A stretch of DNA of 37,449 nt from CAYJIL01 sp964370235 (GTDB lineage: Bacteria; Bacteroidota; Bacteroidia; Bacteroidales; Rikenellaceae). How positions within the stretch are numbered: the stretch's first letter is position 1; each line of letters opens with the position of its first letter. Below the pieces are notes generated by a model, which ran no database searches, was not told the DNA's origin, and saw only the letters and a program-made list of their open reading frames with translations. Of this stretch, positions 15,292 through 21,920 are shown in pieces. The translations under genes and the position numbers were made by a program. The DNA lies in NCBI GenBank assembly GCA_964370235.1, contig CAYJIL010000009.1, positions 1 to 37,449 on the forward strand, given 5' to 3'.

Positions 15292-15735
15292 TTATTCGCC
15301 TACCGAAATTTCATCGCTCAACTCGTTAACATCGTCGCTTTGATATGGGAAGTAGGCCTTTAGCCTTTCTCCAACAGACTCTAGCGCAGTAGAAATTCCT
15401 TCTACAATTTTGCCAGCACCAAAATCATTAACCATCACTTCGATGGTAGAGTTCCAAAAGCCCTCTTCAACGGCTTTGTTTATCCCCTCATCGCCAATTA
15501 TGGCAACCTTGCGGCTCTCCATAGCAATATAAAGCAACACTCCATTGCGCTGCTCGGTACGATCCATTTTTAGTTTTGTAAACAGCTCAACACCTCGCTT
15601 GTAGGGGTTGCCCTTGCACACCGAGTCGATATGTAAGCGCACCTCTGCCGAAGAGTTTTTCTCTGCTGCAACAATTGCATCAACCATTGCTTGTTGCTGG
15701 TCTGCTGTAAAATATTTATCTAATAGCTTTGCCAT
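15292..15735 (-). CDS. TPM-domain protein (YgcG/TLP18.3 family), soluble
   Basis: The 147-residue protein consists almost entirely of a TPM domain: FTADQQQAMVDAIVAAEKNSSAEVRLHIDS (about 9-38), RNGVLLYIAMESRKVAIIGDEGI (about 63-85), then the FWNSTIEVM and GISTALESVGERLKAYFP helices. TPM proteins are often membrane-anchored; this one lacks a signal peptide and transmembrane segments and ends in an acidic tail (DDVNELSDEISVGE). The biochemical role is unsettled (acid phosphatase activity is reported for plant relatives). It is the last gene of the bamD-to-recN operon, 7 bases after recN. Confidence 0.85.
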   Translation of the reverse strand: MAKLLDKYFTADQQQAMVDAIVAAEKNSSAEVRLHIDSVCKGNPYKRGVELFTKLKMDRTEQRNGVLLYIAMESRKVAIIGDEGINKAVEEGFWNSTIEVMVNDFGAGKIVEGISTALESVGERLKAYFPYQSDDVNELSDEISVGE

Positions 15736-15742
15736 AACTCAT

Positions 15743-17392
15743 CTATTTAATATTCAATAACTCTTTTGCTTGATCCATCGCTGCCTCGGTAACAGTGCTA
15801 CCGCTCAACATGGCTGCAATTTGCTCGATGCGCTGCGCTTGGTCTAGCTTAATAATGCGAGTGCGAGTAGCATCGCCGTGCTCCTTATACACATAAAAAT
15901 GGTGGTCGCCCTTGGCTGCTACCTGTGGCAAGTGGGTAATGTTAATAATTTGCATAACCGACGAAAGATCGACAATTATACTACCCATTGCATCGGCAAC
16001 TCGACCCGATACACCTGTGTCTATCTCATCAAAAATGATGGTAGGCAGATTCATGTGCGAGGCAACAAGCGACTTGAGAGTTAGCATCAATCGTGACATC
16101 TCGCCACCAGATATTTTGGATATTGGTGCTAGTGGTGCTCCTCGGTTTGCCGAGAAACTAAACACTACACTATCGGCTCCACTACGATTTAGTTTTGCTA
16201 GTGGCTCAACATTAATTGCCATAGCCGATGACTCCATGCCTAGTAGAGCTAGATTCTCGACAACGTTTTTGCAAATTTTGCCAGTAACCATGTTACGTTT
16301 TTTTGTAACAATTGCTGCTAGCTTTTGTGCCTTGCTTTCGAGCTTTTGCAATCTTGCTTGCTGCTGCTCGATTTGCTCGCTGCTATTGTCGATGATAGAT
16401 AGCTTTTGTGCTAGCTCTTGCCCAAATGCTATCAACTCCTCGACCGATTGCAGGTGGTATTTTTGTTGTAGAGTATATATGCGATCGAGCCTAGTTTCAA
16501 CTTGTTCTAGCTGTGCTGGGTCGTCCGATATATTATCACATATCATAGATAGCTCACGGTCTATGTCCTTTACCTCGAATAGAGCAGATTCAACCCTTGT
16601 GGCTAGCTCTGATAGCTCGGGCGAGAAATCGGCAAACTTAGCCAAGTCGTTTGATATGCTCTTTAGTGATGATATAATAGAGCTATCGTTTTGGCTAAAC
16701 ATATCGCATGCACAGTAGATAGTACTCTTTATAGACGCACTATTGCTGAGTACCTTTTGTTGGCTCTCTAGCTCGGCTTGTTCGCTTGCCACTAGGCCTG
16801 CATCGGCAATCTCACCATACTGATGTCGCAAAAACTCCTCTTCTCGGCAGCTATCATGATATGCTTTTTCTAGTGCCGATAGCTCTTTGGCTGCCTCTAC
16901 CATATTGTCATAAACACTTTGGTAGGCAAGCAAATCGTCACCTGCGCCCGATATGCTATCAAGCACAGCCATTTGGAATGACTGGCTATCGAGCATACGG
17001 CTCTGGTTTTGTGAGTGTATATCGATAAGCTTTTCGCTCAGCAAACGAACAGTTGTTTGGTTTACGGGCAAATCGTTAACAAAGAGACGGCTTTTTGATG
17101 GTGTTATAACTCGACGCAAAGTTGTGTGTGCTTGATGTTCGAGATCGTGCTCATCAAAAAAATGTTGTAGGTCATAAGCTGCAATATCGAACACGCCCTC
17201 GATAACACAAGAGCTAGCCCCCTCCATAATAGCCGAGCTATCGCTCTTTGCCCCCATTAGTAGGGCAATAGCACCAAGCAGAATACTCTTACCTGCACCC
17301 GTTTCGCCGGTTATGATATTCAAACCCGACTCAAACTCTAAATCGAGCCTATCAATAAGCACGTAGTTCTCGATATGGAGACTCTTTATCAT
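15743..17392 (-). CDS. recN: DNA repair protein RecN
   Basis: The 549-residue SMC-like ATPase starts MIKSLHIENYVLIDRLDLEF with Walker A GETGAGKS (residues 29-36). It has a central coiled-coil region rich in Glu, Gln and Ser (about 150-370), then the signature ISGGEMSRLMLTLK, Walker B IIFDEIDTGVSG and a late THLPQVAAKGDHH. RecN acts in double-strand break repair by bridging DNA ends. Length and motif order are normal. Its start overlaps the end of coaBC by 4 bases, so translation is probably coupled. Confidence 0.96.
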   Translation of the reverse strand: MIKSLHIENYVLIDRLDLEFESGLNIITGETGAGKSILLGAIALLMGAKSDSSAIMEGASSCVIEGVFDIAAYDLQHFFDEHDLEHQAHTTLRRVITPSKSRLFVNDLPVNQTTVRLLSEKLIDIHSQNQSRMLDSQSFQMAVLDSISGAGDDLLAYQSVYDNMVEAAKELSALEKAYHDSCREEEFLRHQYGEIADAGLVASEQAELESQQKVLSNSASIKSTIYCACDMFSQNDSSIISSLKSISNDLAKFADFSPELSELATRVESALFEVKDIDRELSMICDNISDDPAQLEQVETRLDRIYTLQQKYHLQSVEELIAFGQELAQKLSIIDNSSEQIEQQQARLQKLESKAQKLAAIVTKKRNMVTGKICKNVVENLALLGMESSAMAINVEPLAKLNRSGADSVVFSFSANRGAPLAPISKISGGEMSRLMLTLKSLVASHMNLPTIIFDEIDTGVSGRVADAMGSIIVDLSSVMQIINITHLPQVAAKGDHHFYVYKEHGDATRTRIIKLDQAQRIEQIAAMLSGSTVTEAAMDQAKELLNIK

Positions 17393-18606
17393 AGCTTAGA
17401 TCCTATTTGAGTTATAATGTCACGTGCAACTTCGGCCTTGCTCTTTTGCTCATACTCTTGTTGTGAGCCGTCACGGTGAAATATTGTAACCTTATTTTCT
17501 GCCGTGCCAAAGCAACAGCCTTTATCTTTTAGCGAGTTTAGCACAATCATATCTAGCCCCTTGCGCTCTAGCTTAGATAGCGCATTTGCAACCTCGTTGT
17601 CGCTCTCTAGCGCAAAACCTACTACCATTTGATTCTCTTGCTTTGCGGCCGAAATTGCTGCTGCAATGTCGGGATTTTTAACAAGCTCTAGGGTGATTGT
17701 CTCGCCCGAGGTTTCTTTTTTGATTTTGGTATTTGCTTGCTCACGAGTGCGATAGTCTGCCACAGCCGCTGCCATAATAACTACATCGCTCGATGGCAAA
17801 AGTTGCATTGCTGCACCATGCATATCTAGTGCGCTAAGTGCTTCTACTTCGCTTACACCGGGTAGTGAACCAATAAGCGATTTGTCGACACTTGCCCTAA
17901 TTATAGTAACACGTGCACCTGCCATTTTTGCTGCATGAGCCAAGGCATAGCCCATTTGACCCGACGAGTGGTTGCTAATATAACGTACTGGGTCGATGTG
18001 TTCAACTGTGCCACCCACGCTTATTACAACGTGTTTGCCAGCCAACGATTGCTCGGTAGCTTTGCGCTCAAAGTAGTTTGCTAAATATTTTGCAATCTCT
18101 TCGGGCTCTTCCATACGCCCTTTGCCCTCTAAGCCACTAGCCAAAAAGCCACTCTGTGGTTCGATTATCTCGACTCCATCGCTCGATAGAGTCTCTAGGT
18201 TGCGTTTGGTTGTTATGTGTGCATACATATCTAGGTCCATAGCAGGCGACACAAAGACAGGGCACCTAGCCGAAAGATATGTAGTAAGTAACAGATTATC
18301 GGCAACTCCCGTAGCCATTTTGGCTAGCGTGTTTGCCGAGGCTGGTGCAATGACATAGGCATCGGCCCACTCGCCTAGCGATATGTGGCTGTTCCAATCA
18401 CCATTCTCGGGATTAAAAAAATCAACCAATATTGGGCCACGAGCTAACGTAGCCATAGTTAGTGGAGTGATAAACTCCTTTGCCATAGGTGTCATAACGA
18501 CTTTAACCTGTGCTCCAGCTTTGCATAAGGCTCTAACAAGTATAGCAGCCTTGTAGGCTGCTATACTTGCAGTTACACCTAATAATATTCTTTTCCCTTT
18601 AAGCAT
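17389..18606 (-). CDS. coaBC: Bifunctional phosphopantothenoylcysteine decarboxylase/synthase CoaBC
   Basis: The 405-residue fusion has an N-terminal flavoprotein decarboxylase half (GVTASIAAYKA; catalytic His74 in NSHISLGEW; PASANT at 88-93; PAMD) and a C-terminal synthase half (VISVGGTVEHIDPVRYISNHSSGQMGYALA; AAAVADYRT; KIKK; ELVKNPDI; VGFALE). It converts 4'-phosphopantothenate to 4'-phosphopantetheine for CoA synthesis. The substrate-clamp motif that reads ACG-x-x-G-x-GRM in E. coli reads ASGLEGKGRM here, with Ser157 in place of the catalytic Cys. It lies between rpoZ (71 bases away) and recN (overlapping). Confidence is very high for identity. Confidence 0.96.
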   Translation of the reverse strand: MLKGKRILLGVTASIAAYKAAILVRALCKAGAQVKVVMTPMAKEFITPLTMATLARGPILVDFFNPENGDWNSHISLGEWADAYVIAPASANTLAKMATGVADNLLLTTYLSARCPVFVSPAMDLDMYAHITTKRNLETLSSDGVEIIEPQSGFLASGLEGKGRMEEPEEIAKYLANYFERKATEQSLAGKHVVISVGGTVEHIDPVRYISNHSSGQMGYALAHAAKMAGARVTIIRASVDKSLIGSLPGVSEVEALSALDMHGAAMQLLPSSDVVIMAAAVADYRTREQANTKIKKETSGETITLELVKNPDIAAAISAAKQENQMVVGFALESDNEVANALSKLERKGLDMIVLNSLKDKGCCFGTAENKVTIFHRDGSQQEYEQKSKAEVARDIITQIGSKL

Positions 18607-18677
18607 AACTTTATAAATTTTATCGTTAGAGACGACCCATATATAATCTGGGACGCTCTAGTAAGTAGTAATATACT

Positions 18678-19007
18678 CTACTCTTGGCTCTTTGCAGATT
18701 TTCTTGCGACAGTGAACTCACCCTCCAAGAACTCCTCAGTAGCCACTAGTACAGGCTTAGGTAGACGCTCATAATATTTAGAGATCTCGATTTGCTCACG
18801 ATTCTCAAAAGTCTCTTCAAGGTTATCGGTTACGTTCGAAAACTCTGTTAGCTTGCGAGTAAGCTCTTGCTTAATCTCCGAGCCAATTTGGTTAGCACGC
18901 TTAGCAATTAGTACAACCGATTCGTAAATGTTGTCTGAAGGAGTTTCAAAGTCCTTTAGGTTACGAGTGGTAGTGTTTGTTGGAATAGTGCTCTTTTTAA
19001 TGTCCAT
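18678..19007 (-). CDS. rpoZ: RNA polymerase omega-like subunit (Rpb6/RpoZ family, Bacteroidetes type)
   Basis: The 109-residue cytoplasmic protein carries the Rpb6/omega core: TTTRNLKDFETPSDNIYESVVLIAKRANQIGSEIKQEL (about 13-50), with the conserved N-x-Y-E...I-A-K-RA-x-QI pattern. A Bacteroidetes-specific C-terminal half (ENREQIEISKYYERLPKPVLVATEEFLEGEF) follows. It binds and stabilises the beta' subunit. Its place between bamD (27 bases upstream) and coaBC is the usual Bacteroidetes arrangement and supports the call. Confidence 0.88.
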   Translation of the reverse strand: MDIKKSTIPTNTTTRNLKDFETPSDNIYESVVLIAKRANQIGSEIKQELTRKLTEFSNVTDNLEETFENREQIEISKYYERLPKPVLVATEEFLEGEFTVARKSAKSQE

Positions 19008-19034
19008 CTTCGTTCTATTTATATTTATTTACTC

Positions 19035-20201
19035 TTAATCTTCTTTGGTTACCACAACTTCGTTTTCTTGTTGTGATTCTTTCTCTTTGCGAGACTTTCG
19101 AGACTCTTTCTCTACTTTGCCTAGCTCTGGAATTAGGCCTTGCTCACGCATTGCTTTCTCTTCTAGCTCTTTAATTTGTGCCTCTTGTCTTGCAATGCTA
19201 TCTTGTGTGTGCCCTTTATATCCCTTGCGACTTGCACGGCGCTTGCTACGCTCAATTAGCTTGTCTCCCTCGATTTGTGCCTCTTCTTTTGTTAGTTTAC
19301 CAGATGCAACCTTATCGCTTAGCTCAACATATTTTTTGCTACCTTTAACAGTTTTTTTGTCTGATAAATCTAGCTCTTTTGCAACATCCTCAATGGCATC
19401 AAAACCTTTTGCTAGGCTTTGGGCATTGTTGTACATTTTTGTAGCCTCGTTCATGTATTCGCTCTCTGGAAACTGAGACGAGAATGTAAGATATGCATCT
19501 ATTGTGTTATAGTAACGCTCACGCTGCTTTGTCTCTACCGACGAGCGTGCATACTCATAATTTGCTTTTACAAGTAGGTATTGAATACGCTCTTTTGTAT
19601 CGATAGATGGGTACTCTTTTAGTACATTCTTAAACTCGGTAATAGCCGAGTTATAGTAACCAATATCGTAATAGTTTTTGGCAACCAAAAATGCTTTGGT
19701 GTATAGCCTATCGCTTAGCTCCTCTTTTAGCTCTAAACAAGTTTGAACCTTGGGGTTGTCGCTATATCTAGCAATATACTCATCAAATGCAGATATTGCA
19801 ATGTGTGTATATGTTTGGTCTAGTTCTGGATTTGGAGCAACCTCGTAGTTACTCATAGCATACAAATACTCTGCCTCTTCGGCAAATGGGCTACGAGTAT
19901 ATGCCTTGCGAAACTCATCTAGGGCAGCTGCCGAAATAATGTAGTTTCCTTGGCGATAGTAACTCTTGGCTGTATAGAATTTAATAGTATCTATCTTATC
20001 GGTACCCGAGAAAATAGGTGCAATATCTTCAAACATTGATATAGCCTTATTATCTTTTCTTAACTGATAGAGCTCCAATGCGTATCTATATTTGGCCTCA
20101 TGATCTCTACTTTTACGCATCTTTTCGTATGGACCACACGAAGCGATTGACAATCCTAAAACAGCTGACAGACAGATAGTTCTTAATCTCATTCTAAACA
20201 T
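19035..20201 (-). CDS. bamD: Outer membrane assembly lipoprotein BamD with a long charged C-terminal tail
   Basis: The 388-residue protein has a lipoprotein signal (LSAVLGLSIASCGPYEKM, lipid Cys22) and TPR-like repeats typical of BamD: YALELYQLRKDNKAISMFEDI (about 41-61), TAKSYYRQGNYIISAAALDEF, YYDIGYYNSAITEFKNVLKEYP and YLTFSSQFPESEYMNEA. BamD works with BamA to insert beta-barrel proteins. After about residue 270 the protein continues for over 110 residues as a highly charged, probably helical or disordered tail rich in Lys, Glu, Ser and Arg. It is the first gene of the operon bamD-rpoZ-coaBC-recN-TPM and diverges from the alpha-oxoamine synthase. Confidence 0.93.
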   Translation of the reverse strand: MFRMRLRTICLSAVLGLSIASCGPYEKMRKSRDHEAKYRYALELYQLRKDNKAISMFEDIAPIFSGTDKIDTIKFYTAKSYYRQGNYIISAAALDEFRKAYTRSPFAEEAEYLYAMSNYEVAPNPELDQTYTHIAISAFDEYIARYSDNPKVQTCLELKEELSDRLYTKAFLVAKNYYDIGYYNSAITEFKNVLKEYPSIDTKERIQYLLVKANYEYARSSVETKQRERYYNTIDAYLTFSSQFPESEYMNEATKMYNNAQSLAKGFDAIEDVAKELDLSDKKTVKGSKKYVELSDKVASGKLTKEEAQIEGDKLIERSKRRASRKGYKGHTQDSIARQEAQIKELEEKAMREQGLIPELGKVEKESRKSRKEKESQQENEVVVTKED

Positions 20202-20266
20202 TAATTTTTAACTTAAGAGGGCAAAACCACAACATAATTGCGTAGCTATACCTTCTCCCTAAACGG

Positions 20267-20274
20267 CAAATATA
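20267..20274 (-). promoter_or_regulatory. Predicted -7 element for the bamD operon
   Basis: On the minus strand TATATTTG followed by CC matches the -7 consensus and lies 66 bases before the bamD start. No clear TTTG is seen at the expected -33 distance. Confidence 0.5.
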
Positions 20275-20371
20275 ATACTTTTATCATTAATATGTATCCC
20301 CAAATACAACTTTTATCTATTAAACTTATAAATACGCATTTATGCTTACATCAAAAATAAATAGATATTAG

Positions 20372-20379
20372 TAACTTTG
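20372..20379 (+). promoter_or_regulatory. Predicted -7 element for the alpha-oxoamine synthase gene
   Basis: TAACTTTG followed by CAC is a textbook Bacteroidetes -7 box. The -33 partner is poor. It implies a long leader of about 135 bases. Confidence 0.6.
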
Positions 20380-20519
20380 CACACAAATTTAAACTTTGAT
20401 ATGTAGTTGGTGATACATCATGCTAGAGATAACGATTATTTTTACCTTATATTATAATCTATCACAAAAATAAAGTTTAAAATTAACATTTAGTATTAAT
20501 AAATAAAATATATTGTAAA

Positions 20520-21785
20520 GTGGATATTTTTGAAAGAATTAAGAAAGACGCTGGTGGTCCTATTGGTCAGTACCAGAAGTTGAGCCATGGTTATTTCTCG
20601 TTCCCTAAGCTAGAGGGTCCAATTGCACCTAGAATGATCTTTAGAGGCAAAGAGGTACTTACTTGGAGTCTTAACAACTATCTTGGTCTTGCAGCTCACC
20701 CCGAGGTGATGAAAGCTGATGCCGATGCAGCAGCAGAGTTTGGTATGGCATACCCAATGGGTGCTCGTATGATGTCGGGTCAAACAAAATTCCACGAGCA
20801 ACTAGAGAGAGAACTTGCCTCTTTTGTAACTAAAGAGGATGCTTTCCTTCTTAACTTTGGTTACCAAGGTATGGTATCTATTATCGACACTATCACATCT
20901 AGCCGTGATGTTATCGTTTATGATTCGGAGTCACATGCTTGTATCATTGACGGTCTACTTCTACACAAGGCTAAGGGTGGTAAGCGTTTTGTATTCCCAC
21001 ACAACAACATCGACAACTGTCGCAAGCAGCTTGAGCGTGCAACTAGACTTGCAAAGGCTAACGGCGGTGGCGTTCTTCTTATTACAGAAGGTGTGTTTGG
21101 TATGAAAGGCGACCTAGGTAAGCTAGATGAGATTGCAGCTCTTAAAAAGGAGTTCGACTTTAGACTACTAGTTGACGATGCACATGGTTTTGGTACTATG
21201 GGTAAGCGTGGTGCTGGTACTGGCGAGCACTTTGGTGTAGACGATCAAATCGATATTCTGTTCTCTACGTTTGCAAAGAGTATGGCAGGTATCGGTGCGT
21301 TTGTTGCTGCCGATAAATTTATCGTAGACTTCCTAAGATATAATATGCGTTCACAGACTTATGCTAAGTCTCTTCCAATGCCTATGGTTAAGGGTGCTCT
21401 TAAGCGTCTTGACCTTATTAGATCTCAGCCAGAGCTTAAAGATCAGCTTTGGACTATCGTTAACGCTATTCAAACAGGCTTTAAGGATGCAGGGCTTGAC
21501 ATTGGCGTAACAGAATCTCCAGTTACTCCAGTATACATGAAGGGTAGTGTAAACGAGGCTACAAACCTTGTGCTTGACCTACGTGAGAACTATGGTCTAT
21601 TCTGCTCGGTTGTAACTTACCCAGTTATTCCTAAAGGCGAGCTTATTCTTCGTATCATCCCAACGGCTGTTCACACGCTAGAGGATGTTGAGTACACAGT
21701 TAAGTGTTTTGCTGAGTGTGACAAGAAGATGGCTGCTGGCGAGTATGACAAGCCAATGCCTTCGGTAGCAGATCAAGGTTACTAG
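20520..21785 (+). CDS. PLP-dependent alpha-oxoamine synthase family enzyme (Kbl/BioF/SPT-like)
   Basis: The start is GTG; no in-frame ATG lies upstream, and the N-terminus MDIFERIKKDAGGPIGQY looks complete. The 421-residue fold-type I enzyme has SLNNYLGLAAHPEV (50-63), the cofactor-stacking His139 in ESHACIIDG, DDAHGFGTMG (219-228) and the Schiff-base Lys253 in STFAKSMAG. Family members condense an amino acid with an acyl thioester: glycine C-acetyltransferase, 8-amino-7-oxononanoate synthase, serine palmitoyltransferase, or the cysteate acyltransferase of sulfonolipid synthesis. This one belongs to a long Bacteroidetes branch with a HGYFSFPKLEG N-terminal extension; I cannot choose the substrate. 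CTT Leu and GGT Gly codons dominate, unlike its CTA-rich neighbours, which suggests high expression. Confidence 0.85.
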   Translation: MDIFERIKKDAGGPIGQYQKLSHGYFSFPKLEGPIAPRMIFRGKEVLTWSLNNYLGLAAHPEVMKADADAAAEFGMAYPMGARMMSGQTKFHEQLERELASFVTKEDAFLLNFGYQGMVSIIDTITSSRDVIVYDSESHACIIDGLLLHKAKGGKRFVFPHNNIDNCRKQLERATRLAKANGGGVLLITEGVFGMKGDLGKLDEIAALKKEFDFRLLVDDAHGFGTMGKRGAGTGEHFGVDDQIDILFSTFAKSMAGIGAFVAADKFIVDFLRYNMRSQTYAKSLPMPMVKGALKRLDLIRSQPELKDQLWTIVNAIQTGFKDAGLDIGVTESPVTPVYMKGSVNEATNLVLDLRENYGLFCSVVTYPVIPKGELILRIIPTAVHTLEDVEYTVKCFAECDKKMAAGEYDKPMPSVADQGY

Positions 21786-21808
21786 TCGATAGCGACATAT
21801 ATAATAGT

Positions 21809-21850
21809 AATAGGGTGTCTCGATTTTGATCGGGACACCCTATTTTTTTG
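21809..21850. terminator. Intrinsic terminator after the alpha-oxoamine synthase
   Basis: A 16-bp stem (21809-21824 with 21829-21844, one G-T wobble) with a TTTG loop runs into seven T residues. Its left arm shares AATAGGGTGTCTCGA with the hairpin after msrA. Confidence 0.88.
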
Positions 21851-21905
21851 CTCTATGGTATTAATCTAGCTAAGTGCCATAGAGTGGTAGCTACTTAGCT
21901 AGATT
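21851..21905. repeat. Two interlocked inverted repeats downstream of the GH92 gene
   Basis: CTCTATGG (21851-21858) pairs with 21877-21884, and AATCTAGCTAAGT (21863-21875) pairs with 21893-21905. The arms alternate, so the two helices can form together only as a pseudoknot-like fold or else exclude each other. On the minus strand this is the GH92 3' end region. Confidence 0.7.
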
Positions 21906-21920
21906 ACAGTTGTTACAATG

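Larger units (their letters stand above)
20202..20519. other. 318-base divergent intergenic region between bamD and the alpha-oxoamine synthase
   Basis: This AT-rich stretch has no credible gene. It holds a leftward -7 box for bamD (20267-20274) and a rightward -7 box for the synthase (20372-20379). About 140 bases of leader then precede the GTG start. An imperfect small hairpin (ATGTA/TACAT near 20401-20417) lies in that leader; I do not recognise a riboswitch. Confidence 0.7.

Noticed and set aside
15912..16718. A 268-codon open frame on the plus strand inside recN
   Set aside because: It is antisense to a secure recN. It reads as low-complexity Ser/Cys-rich protein, as expected from the opposite strand of its codons, and has no promoter or family pattern.
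20401..20519. Riboswitch in the long leader of the alpha-oxoamine synthase
   Set aside because: Only a weak 5-bp hairpin is visible and no known aptamer motif is recognised.
20520..21785. Calling this gene serine palmitoyltransferase (spt)
   Set aside because: Catalytic residues are common to all alpha-oxoamine synthases, and the N-terminus differs from the Bacteroides SPT as I remember it; the substrate is left open.
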